In this document: piece after piece, positions 5,313 to 11,296 of the stretch
Layout of the letters: every line of letters starts with the position of its first letter
Numbering within the stretch: position 1 is the stretch's first letter
Assembly: GCA_934615145.1 (NCBI GenBank)
Contig: CAKTTM010000027.1
Location: forward strand, 1 to 12,210
Length of the DNA stretch: 12,210 nucleotides
Source of the DNA: an uncultured Clostridia bacterium
Lineage (GTDB): Bacteria; Bacillota; Clostridia; Christensenellales; Aristaeellaceae
Direction: 5' to 3'
Position numbers and translations under genes: made by a program
Notes under the pieces: generated by a model
What the model saw: the letters and a program-made list of their open reading frames with translations, nothing else
The model's database searches: none
What the model was told of the DNA's origin: nothing

Positions 5313-5732
5313 TTATAGGTGGCTGGGCACCATCAACATCCAGTGATAGCCGTATTTGTCCCTCACCTGGCCGTAGAGGGGGCTGAAGAAGCTGGGCTCA
5401 AGCGGCATCAGCACCTGTCCGTCCTGCGCCAGGCGGTCAAAGCTGCGCCGCAGCAGCGCCTGATCGGTATGCGTCAGCGTGATCCACATGGCGTCGTTGG
5501 GCCTTTGGTCAGGCGCGCCGGGCATCCGGTCGCTGAGCATGATGTCGCCGGCGAAGGTCTTGACATTGCCGTAGATCAGCATGTCGCTGGCTCCTGGGCC
5601 TGCCTGATCCTGCTCGACCTTAGGCATGTCACCCGTGCCCATCAGGTAGGGAGGGTCGGTCTCAAAGACCTGGGCGTAGTACTGCGCCGCCTGGCGGGCA
5701 TTGCCGCTGAAGTTGAGATAGACTTCGATCAT
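5313..5732 (-). CDS. VOC-superfamily protein, PhnB-like
   Basis: A 139-aa protein of the vicinal oxygen chelate (glyoxalase/bleomycin-resistance) fold in its PhnB-like form. It starts with VYLNFSGNARQAAQYYAQVF, the first beta-alpha unit of the family, and ends in DKYGYHWMLMVP, a typical PhnB C-terminus. SDRMPG and the acidic residue at the centre fit the second half of the fold. Most PhnB-like proteins have no demonstrated reaction; some bind or inactivate small metabolites or antibiotics. ATG 5732 follows AGGAGG with an 8-nt spacer. The gene stands alone: it has its own terminator downstream, and 65 bp separate it from popT upstream. Confidence 0.85.
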   Translation of the reverse strand: MIEVYLNFSGNARQAAQYYAQVFETDPPYLMGTGDMPKVEQDQAGPGASDMLIYGNVKTFAGDIMLSDRMPGAPDQRPNDAMWITLTHTDQALLRRSFDRLAQDGQVLMPLEPSFFSPLYGQVRDKYGYHWMLMVPSHL

Positions 5733-5797
5733 CGTTTTGTCCTCCTGTCAGGGCCTGTGTCCCTCTGCATGGAAGATACCCGCCGCAGGGGCTGCTC

Positions 5798-6658
5798 CTA
5801 ATCCTTGGGCTTTATCTTCTCGCCCCAGACGCCCATGTACCAGGCCGCCACAAAGCCCAGCGCCGCCAGGCCCAGGCAGGCCAGCGCCTGGCCGATGCTC
5901 TCATACTGGCGGGGGATGATCATGATGGTGGAGGCCAGCACCAGGCCCACGATGGCGTGGGAGGCGATGGAAAAGCGGGTCTCAAACAGCCTGTCCACCA
6001 GCTTGGCGCAGAGCACCGCCACCAGAGCAATGCCCGCGATCAGCGGCAGGATGACGGAGAAGTCCAGATCGCCCACCGCCGCCATGATCTTGGTGTAAAG
6101 GCCCATGAACAATAGGATCGAGCTGCTGCTCAGCCCCGGTACCACCAGGCTGAAGCCCCAGATGATGCCGGCGATCAGGCTCCACAGCGGGCTTAAGGCC
6201 ATGTCCAGCTTGGCCACCGACTCGATGACGATCAGGAAGGCCAGCAAGGCCACAAAGGTGATGACAAGGGCCCGAATGTCCGCCTTGCTGCGGCCCTGGA
6301 TACCCGCATTCTGCATCAGCAGAGGCACCGTGCCCAGGATGAGGCCCACAAACAGGCTGATGGGGTAGGGCGAATCCTCGGCAAACAGCAGGGCCATCAG
6401 CTTGGCAAAGCCCCAGAAACCAATCGCTACGCCCAGGATGATGGGGATGAACAGCCAGATGCTCTTTTTCAGCTCGCGAATCGGGTGGGAGAGGAAGGCC
6501 ATCATGGGCCGGTAGATGCCGAACACCACCGCCAGCACGCCGCCGGAGACGCCGGGCAGTATGGCGCCGCCGCCGATCAGGGCGCCCTGGGCCACGCGCA
6601 GGGCCATCACCGCGGGCGAGCGGTCATTGATGACGGGTTGTTGATTTGACAAAGTCAC
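5798..6658 (-). CDS. DUF368 polyprenyl-phosphate transporter (PopT type)
   Basis: A 286-aa multi-spanning membrane protein of the DUF368 family. It has two inverted-repeat hairpin motifs: GGAILPGVSGG (residues 30-40) and VVPGLSSSS (172-180). DUF368 proteins (PopT) were shown to flip undecaprenyl phosphate back across the cytoplasmic membrane, alongside the DedA-family UptA proteins, so this gene supports recycling of the wall lipid carrier. The annotated GTG start (6658) is only 3 nt from AGGAGGT (6667-6661). An in-frame TTG at 6652 has the better spacing of 9 nt and would give a 284-aa product. The gene has its own extended -10 promoter but follows trkH with no terminator, so it may also be read with trkAH. 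Confidence 0.88.
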   Translation of the reverse strand: MTLSNQQPVINDRSPAVMALRVAQGALIGGGAILPGVSGGVLAVVFGIYRPMMAFLSHPIRELKKSIWLFIPIILGVAIGFWGFAKLMALLFAEDSPYPISLFVGLILGTVPLLMQNAGIQGRSKADIRALVITFVALLAFLIVIESVAKLDMALSPLWSLIAGIIWGFSLVVPGLSSSSILLFMGLYTKIMAAVGDLDFSVILPLIAGIALVAVLCAKLVDRLFETRFSIASHAIVGLVLASTIMIIPRQYESIGQALACLGLAALGFVAAWYMGVWGEKIKPKD

Positions 6659-6684
6659 TTACCTCCTGTGCTATACCGCTTGGC

Positions 6685-6693
6685 ATTATAACA
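6685..6693 (-). promoter_or_regulatory. Extended -10 promoter of popT
   Basis: TGTTATAAT at 6693-6685 on the minus strand has the TG-N extension plus a perfect TATAAT. The position 17 nt upstream holds no -35 likeness. The 11-mer TGGCATTATAA (plus strand, 6681-6691) occurs again over the trkA -10 box (9596-9606). Confidence 0.6.
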
Positions 6694-6755
6694 TGAATGG
6701 GCCCTGCGGGCTATGCGCGGCAGGAGTACGTGGCGGGCTTTGAGGCCCTGCGCCC

Positions 6756-8198
6756 TCAGCCCGCCCTGCGCCACAGGCTGGGCTGGAACAGCGCCAGCAG
6801 CGGGAAGAACTCCAGGCGGCCAGCCAGCATCAGAAAGCTCAGCAGGTATTTGACCGCGGGGGAGAAATGCCCAAAGTTGCCGTGCGGCCCTACCAGGCTA
6901 AGCCCCGGGCCGATATTGCTAAGGGAGCTGGCGACGGCTGAAAAGCTGGTGGTAAAGTCACTGCCATCCATGGACACCAACAGCGTGCCCGCAAAGAGCA
7001 GCGCGCCATAGACAAACACAAAGATGCCCACCTGCTGCAGGTGCTCCTCAGCCACTGTCTTGCCGTCCAGCGTGATCACCTTGACCTGCCGGGGGTGCAG
7101 CGTGCGGCGGATCTCCCGCAGGCTCAATTTGCCCATCAGCAGGATGCGCACCACCTTGATGCCGCCTGCGGTAGAGCCGGCACTGGCGCCGATGAGCATC
7201 AGCATCAGCAGCAGCATCCGCCCAAACTGCGGCCAGAGGTCAAAGTTGTCGGTGGCATAGCCGGTGGTGGACATGATGGAGCTGACCTGGAAGCTGGCAT
7301 GACGCAGCGCCGTCAAGCCATCCTGATAATGCGGCCAGACGACGATGGTCAGCACCGCCATGGATCCCAGCGCCAGCAGCGCGTAGGCGCGCAGCTCCTC
7401 GCTGTGGAAGCTCTTGCGCCCCTGGCCCAGCAGCAGCTTGTAATACAGCAGAAAATTGGCGCCAAACAGCAGCATGAACAGCGTGATCAAGCCCTCGGCC
7501 ACCGGGTTGTTGTAGGCGCCGATAGACAGGTTGCGGCTGGAGAAGCCGCCCGTGCCCGCCGTGCCCAGGGCGTGTATCAGGCTGTCAAAGACAGGCATGC
7601 CGCTGGCGATTAGCGCTACGATGAGGAGGACAGTCAGGGTAGCGTATATCAGGTAGAGCAGCCGCGAGGTATCGCGCATGCGGGGCAGCAGCTTGGCATA
7701 GCTGGGGCCGGGGCTCTCTGCCCTGGCCAGCACCGTGCTGCGGCCAGAGAGCCTTGGCAGCAGCGCCAGCGTCAACACCAGCACACCCATGCCGCCCACC
7801 CAGTGGGTGAAGCTGCGCCAGAAGAGGATGCCCTGCGGCAGGCCCTCCACAAAGGGCAGCACCGAGGCGCCGGTGGTGGTAAAGCCCGACACCGTCTCAA
7901 ACAGCGCGTCGTGAAACCAGGGCGCCACGCCCGAGAGCATGAAGGGCAGCGCGCCAAAGCAGCTCAGCGCCAGCCAGCTTAGGCCCACCACCACAAAGCC
8001 ATCGATGGCCCGCAGATCGTGGACCTTGGGCCTGATCAGGCTCAGCGGAAGGCCTGTCAGCAGCAGGGCCAGCATGGGCAGCAGGAAGGGCAGGCTGTCC
8101 TCGCCATAGATCAGCGCCACCAGCAGCGGGGGCGCCAACAGGCCGATCTCCACCAGCAGCAGCTTGCCCAGGGTTTTGAGTATCAGCAGCCTGTTCAT
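6756..8198 (-). CDS. trkH: Potassium uptake channel subunit TrkH
   Basis: A 480-aa integral membrane protein of the TrkH/KtrB superfamily. All four pore-loop filter motifs are visible: TTTGAS (107-112), TAGTGGFS (213-220), STTGYAT (310-316) and SLSNIGPGLS (425-434). The GASAGSTAGGIKVVR stretch (337-351) is the gating-loop region of the third repeat, and GRLEFFP (460-466) is near the C-terminus. Length and motif order are those of a full TrkH. It assembles as a dimer in the membrane on a TrkA ring and takes up K+. The ATG (8198) overlaps the TGA of trkA (8197-8195) in an ATGA arrangement, so the two are translationally coupled. Nothing suggests loss of function. Confidence 0.96.
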   Translation of the reverse strand: MNRLLILKTLGKLLLVEIGLLAPPLLVALIYGEDSLPFLLPMLALLLTGLPLSLIRPKVHDLRAIDGFVVVGLSWLALSCFGALPFMLSGVAPWFHDALFETVSGFTTTGASVLPFVEGLPQGILFWRSFTHWVGGMGVLVLTLALLPRLSGRSTVLARAESPGPSYAKLLPRMRDTSRLLYLIYATLTVLLIVALIASGMPVFDSLIHALGTAGTGGFSSRNLSIGAYNNPVAEGLITLFMLLFGANFLLYYKLLLGQGRKSFHSEELRAYALLALGSMAVLTIVVWPHYQDGLTALRHASFQVSSIMSTTGYATDNFDLWPQFGRMLLLMLMLIGASAGSTAGGIKVVRILLMGKLSLREIRRTLHPRQVKVITLDGKTVAEEHLQQVGIFVFVYGALLFAGTLLVSMDGSDFTTSFSAVASSLSNIGPGLSLVGPHGNFGHFSPAVKYLLSFLMLAGRLEFFPLLALFQPSLWRRAG

Positions 8199-9565
8199 GG
8201 CTTGGCCACGACATGTTGCAGCGCGGTCAGCCCCTCGTCCTTGCTGATGATGATGACCCGGTCATCGGGCCGCAGGCTGGTCTGGCCATGGGGGATCAGC
8301 ACCTGATTGCCCCGCACCACCACCGCGATCAGGCAGCCTTCGCGGATGCGCAGGCTTTTGAGCGGCAGGCCGACAAAGTCCTCATCCCTGTGCACGATGA
8401 ACTCCAGCGCCTCGGCCTTGCCGTCCATCAGGCGGTAGATGCGCTGCACGGCCTGCGCCACATCGGCGTTGGAGCGGGTGCGCACGGTGCGCAGGATGGT
8501 GTTGGCCGTCACCTGCCGGGGGCTTAATATGCTGTCGATGCCCACCTCGGAGAGCATGTCGCTGTAGTGTTCGCGGTTGTTTTTGACGATCACCTTGCGC
8601 ACGCCAAACTGCACCGCGCACAGCCCGGCCATGATGTTTTCCTCGTCCCGGCCGCTCAGGGTGATGAAGGCGTCGCAGTCGGCGATGCCCTCGGTCAGCA
8701 GCAGCTCGCGGTCGGTGCCATCGCCCAGGATGATGTTGGCCTGGGGGAAGAGCTCGCTCAAATGCCGTGCGCGCGCCTCGTCGATCTCGATGATGGACAG
8801 GGCCACCTTCATCTCCAGCAGGATGCTGGCCAGATAATAGGCGATGCGCCCGCCGCCCATGATCATCACCCGCTGGATGCTCAGCGTGTTCTTGCCCAGC
8901 GCCCTGAAAAAGGCGGTGATGGTGTTGATATCGGCCGCGACAAAGACGCGGTCGTTTTCTTCAAAGACAAAGTCGCCCCTGGGGATGATGGCCTGGTGAT
9001 TGCGCTCCACCAGGCCATAGAGCACCCGGGGCAGATCCTGCCTGAGACGGTAGAGGTCTTTAAGCGCGATGCCGGCCAGCTTGTCTTCGGGCCCCACGCG
9101 AAAGTCCATCAGCTCCACCCGCCCGCGGGCAAAGGTCTCCACGCTGCCTGAGAAGGGATAGCGCAGGATGCGGCTGATCTCCAGCGCCGTGGAGCGCTCG
9201 GGGTTGATGACATAGTCGATGTAGAGCTCCCGCATCAGAAAGGGCAGGCTCTTCATGTATTCCGGGTCGCGTATGCGGCTGATGGTATACTGCGCCCCCA
9301 GCTTCTTTGCCGTCAGCGAGCAGAGCATGTTGATCTCGTCTGAGATGGTGACGGCGATGACGATGTCGGCGTCCTGGGCCTGGGCCTCCTGCAGGGTGAC
9401 GGAGCTGACGCCGTTGCCCTGGATGACCAGGGCATCCAGCTCGTCCATGCTGCGCTGCAGCACCTTCTCGTTGCGGTCGATGATGGTGACCTCATGGTTC
9501 TCGCGTATCAGCTGCTGGGCCAGCGTATGGCCCACCTTGCCGTCGCCGATGATCACAATGCGCAT
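8195..9565 (-). CDS. trkA: Trk system potassium uptake regulatory protein TrkA
   Basis: A 456-aa cytoplasmic protein with two RCK units in tandem. The first Rossmann fold has GDGKVG (7-12) and an acidic residue (D30) at the end of strand 2, typical of NAD(H) binding. The second has GGGRIA (237-242). Each is followed by a TrkA-C domain, as in the full-length double TrkA of Escherichia coli. TrkA forms the ring that gates TrkH in response to nucleotides. ATG 9565 is chosen because GGGAGGA (9577-9571) precedes it and the protein then begins at the canonical MRIVIIG. An open frame extending to 9682 has no binding site and would swallow the promoter. Confidence 0.96.
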   Translation of the reverse strand: MRIVIIGDGKVGHTLAQQLIRENHEVTIIDRNEKVLQRSMDELDALVIQGNGVSSVTLQEAQAQDADIVIAVTISDEINMLCSLTAKKLGAQYTISRIRDPEYMKSLPFLMRELYIDYVINPERSTALEISRILRYPFSGSVETFARGRVELMDFRVGPEDKLAGIALKDLYRLRQDLPRVLYGLVERNHQAIIPRGDFVFEENDRVFVAADINTITAFFRALGKNTLSIQRVMIMGGGRIAYYLASILLEMKVALSIIEIDEARARHLSELFPQANIILGDGTDRELLLTEGIADCDAFITLSGRDEENIMAGLCAVQFGVRKVIVKNNREHYSDMLSEVGIDSILSPRQVTANTILRTVRTRSNADVAQAVQRIYRLMDGKAEALEFIVHRDEDFVGLPLKSLRIREGCLIAVVVRGNQVLIPHGQTSLRPDDRVIIISKDEGLTALQHVVAKP

Positions 9566-9599
9566 GGCTGTCCTCCCTGGGCTTTGCCCCATGGCTGGC

Positions 9600-9629
9600 A
9601 TTATAAGCCAGATGTCCAATAGATGGGAA
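9600..9629 (-). promoter_or_regulatory. Promoter of trkAH
   Basis: TTCCCA (9629-9624), 18-nt spacer, TATAAT (9605-9600) on the minus strand. The -10 box is framed by an inverted repeat, CTGGC (9595-9599) and GCCAG (9607-9611), which could be an operator site. The leader would be about 28 nt. Confidence 0.55.
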
Positions 9630-9644
9630 GAGCATGTATGATGA

Positions 9645-9674
9645 TTGACAAGCAGGGCCTGTGCGCTGTATCCT
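9645..9674 (+). promoter_or_regulatory. Possible promoter of the YczE-like gene
   Basis: TTGACA (9645-9650) is perfect; the best -10 is TATCCT (9669-9674) after 18 nt, matching at 4 of 6. It diverges from the trkA promoter, with no overlap of the core boxes. Confidence 0.4.
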
Positions 9675-9715
9675 CGCCACAAACAGGGCCTTGGCCCGAT
9701 ACTGTGGAGGCAGCA

Positions 9716-10372
9716 ATGGCAAATTACCTCAGGCGCAGCCTGGTGCTTATTCTGGGGCTATTTATCCTGGCGGTGGGGATAGGCTTTTCGGTCTCGGCCA
9801 ATCTGGGCGTGTCGCCCGTCTCCTGCCTGCCCTATGTGGTGAGCCTTTGGCAGCCCATCTCCATGGGGACGGTGTCCATGCTGATGCAGGGGGTCTTTTT
9901 GCTGATACAGATATTGATCCTGCGGCGCGAATTCAAGCCCTTTCAATTGCTGCAGCTGGGCGTGCTGCTGATATTTGGCCTGTTTACCGATCTGGGGGTG
10001 GCCATCACGGCGGGCATCCAGCCCCAGAGTTATCTGGGCCAGTGGCTCTGCCTGCTGGTCAGCCTGCCGGTGATCGCCCTGGGCGTGGCGCTGGAGGTCA
10101 AGGCTGGGCTATTGGTGCTGCCCATGGAGGGCATGGTCAGCGCCATCGCGGCAAAGACCGGCCGTCCCTTTGGGCAGATCAAGGTCTGGGTGGACAGCGC
10201 GCTGGTGGTGATCGCGGCGGCGCTGTCGCTGGCGGTCTTTGGCCAGCTGCGCGGCGTGCGCGAGGGCACGGTGATCGCCGCCATCGTGATCGGCTATATC
10301 GTCAAATGGATCAGCCCGAGGCTGGGCTTTCTGGATGGTTTTCTCGGGATAGAGGCCAAGGAGGCCGCCTAA
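9716..10372 (+). CDS. YczE-like integral membrane protein
   Basis: A 218-aa protein with about five to six membrane segments. It shows the start of the YczE/YyaS group: an LGLFILAVGIGFSVSANLG helix, then SPVSCLPYVVS. Midway is ALGVALEVKAGLLVLPMEGM, followed by KTGRPFGQIKVWVD. This conserved loop pattern is typical of the group (COG2364, related to the YitT-type membrane proteins). The function is unknown, though some relatives sit beside regulators or export systems. ATG 9716 has GGAGG (9706-9710) five nt upstream; an open frame from 9623 lacks a site. Its TAA overlaps the stop codon of the convergent regulator gene. Confidence 0.8.
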   Translation: MANYLRRSLVLILGLFILAVGIGFSVSANLGVSPVSCLPYVVSLWQPISMGTVSMLMQGVFLLIQILILRREFKPFQLLQLGVLLIFGLFTDLGVAITAGIQPQSYLGQWLCLLVSLPVIALGVALEVKAGLLVLPMEGMVSAIAAKTGRPFGQIKVWVDSALVVIAAALSLAVFGQLRGVREGTVIAAIVIGYIVKWISPRLGFLDGFLGIEAKEAA

Positions 10373-11082
10373 TCCAGCTGCTTTAAATAATTATAGATCG
10401 TATAGCGCGACACGCCCAGGCGGGTGGCCAGCTCGGGCACGCAGTTGCGCATTTCGAATAGTCCCGCCTGCTTGAGTGTCATGATCAGCGCTAGGCGGTC
10501 TTTTTTGCTCAGCTGGCTGACCGGCTTATGCAGGCGGTCGATCTCCTTGTCGATCAGGCTGCCCACCTGCAGGGACTGGGGCTGGGCGTCCGCCGGGTCA
10601 AAGCGATCCTCCACCATGGACAGAAAGCTCTTGAGCTGAAACTGCAGGCCCTCCATCAGGGTGCAGTCATAGTTGATGCAAAACGACAGCCGCCGCCCGC
10701 CGGCGTTGACCAGCAGGGTGGAGGACTTGATGGCCTTGTCGCTGCGCTGCAGGTTCTTTTTGTAGTTGATGCGGTAGTTGAGCCCTGCGCTTTCGCCCGT
10801 TTGGCGCAGGCGCTCCCGGCTGCCGGCGTCCAGCGGCGAGCCGATCTGGCGCCCGGTCACATCGCCGTTATAGATGGCCAGCACCGAGCTTTGGTCCTCG
10901 TCGATGTCGGAGATGGCCACCTCACACTTGGGGCCAAACATCTGCGCGATGACCTGCGCCAGCGCGTCCAGGAAGGGCAGCAAATCCTCCGGCCCTTCTA
11001 CCTTGCCCGCATAGTCCCTGATCATATCCTCACCCACTTTCTCACCCGACAGTTCGTCCTTTATCATTATACAATTCGTCAA
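10369..11082 (-). CDS. YheO/DauR-type transcriptional regulator (PAS-like domain plus C-terminal HTH)
   Basis: A 237-aa protein. Residues about 28-135 match the YheO-like PAS domain (LAQVIAQMFGPKCEVAISDI, later GDVTGRQIGSPLD). The last 45 residues form a helix-turn-helix of the HTH_22 type (VPELATRLGVSRYTIYNYLK). DauR of Pseudomonas, a relative, represses a D-amino-acid catabolic operon; YheO of E. coli is uncharacterised. The chosen start is TTG 11082, which has GGGGAGG 5 nt upstream; ATG 11067 and ATG 11025 are in-frame alternatives with worse sites. The gene diverges from the IlvD-family dehydratase, and their promoters interleave over a shared inverted repeat. It is therefore the best candidate regulator of the dehydratase and of itself. 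The ligand is unknown. Confidence 0.85.
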   Translation of the reverse strand: MTNCIMIKDELSGEKVGEDMIRDYAGKVEGPEDLLPFLDALAQVIAQMFGPKCEVAISDIDEDQSSVLAIYNGDVTGRQIGSPLDAGSRERLRQTGESAGLNYRINYKKNLQRSDKAIKSSTLLVNAGGRRLSFCINYDCTLMEGLQFQLKSFLSMVEDRFDPADAQPQSLQVGSLIDKEIDRLHKPVSQLSKKDRLALIMTLKQAGLFEMRNCVPELATRLGVSRYTIYNYLKQLD

Positions 11083-11098
11083 GCTATCCTCCCCATGG

Positions 11099-11149
11099 CC
11101 CTGGCATATGGCTTGCCTGCGCTGTCAAAGCGAAGGGCCCCTGCCAGGG
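11099..11149 (-). other. Leader hairpin of the YheO/DauR-type regulator mRNA
   Basis: In the roughly 90-nt leader of this gene an 8-bp inverted repeat, TGCCAGGG (11142-11149, plus strand) with CCCTGGCA (11099-11106), closes a 35-nt loop and ends a few bases before the GGGGAGG binding site. A second, exclusive pairing is possible between GGCCCT and AGGGCC in the same stretch. This could modulate translation; no known riboswitch class is recognised. Confidence 0.35.
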
Positions 11150-11181
11150 TGTCTACACAATTAGTGGAATTGACGTCTCCT

Positions 11182-11210
11182 ATTATAACAAGTGTTGACA
11201 TTTGGTGCAA
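11182..11210 (-). promoter_or_regulatory. Promoter of the YheO/DauR-type regulator
   Basis: The minus strand has TTGCAC (11210-11205), 17 nt, TATAAT (11187-11182), with TG-N just upstream of the -10 (extended form TGTTATAAT). Its -35 region lies between the -35 and -10 of the opposing dehydratase promoter. Confidence 0.65.
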
Positions 11211-11223
11211 TATCCGGTATGAT
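11195..11223 (+). promoter_or_regulatory. Promoter of the IlvD-family dehydratase
   Basis: TTGACA (11195-11200), exactly 17 nt, TATGAT (11218-11223): a near-consensus promoter. Transcription should start near 11230, giving a leader of about 66 nt. It is interleaved with the opposing regulator promoter. Confidence 0.82.
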
Positions 11224-11230
11224 TTTGCAC
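11205..11230. promoter_or_regulatory. Candidate operator GTGCAA-N14-TTGCAC
   Basis: A perfect inverted repeat with 6-bp arms (11205-11210 and 11225-11230) whose centres are 20 bp apart, about two helical turns. It spans the -10 box of the dehydratase promoter and coincides with the -35 box of the regulator promoter. A dimer bound here would block both. Assignment to the divergent regulator is by position only. Confidence 0.5.
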
Positions 11231-11254
11231 GTCAGATACATAATAACATTTCTC

Positions 11255-11274
11255 TCATGCCTGTTCAGGCGTGA
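11255..11274 (+). other. Leader hairpin upstream of the IlvD-family gene
   Basis: TCATGCCT (11255-11262) pairs with AGGCGTGA (11267-11274), 8 bp with one G-U pair, around a GTTC loop. It ends 10 nt before the AGGAGG site and has no T tract, so it is not a terminator. No T-box or leader peptide is recognisable in the remaining leader. It may stabilise the mRNA or be a protein-binding palindrome. Confidence 0.4.
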
Positions 11275-11296
11275 CAGACCACACAGGAGGAATCAC

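Noticed and set aside
9623..9715. Upstream extension of the YczE-like gene
   Set aside because: The extra 31 codons are hydrophilic and have no ribosome binding site, while GGAGG stands five bases before ATG 9716, where the membrane helix begins.
11224..11296. T-box or attenuator before the IlvD-family gene
   Set aside because: The leader is only about 66 nt. It has no T-box sequence, no short leader peptide rich in branched-chain codons, and no terminator.
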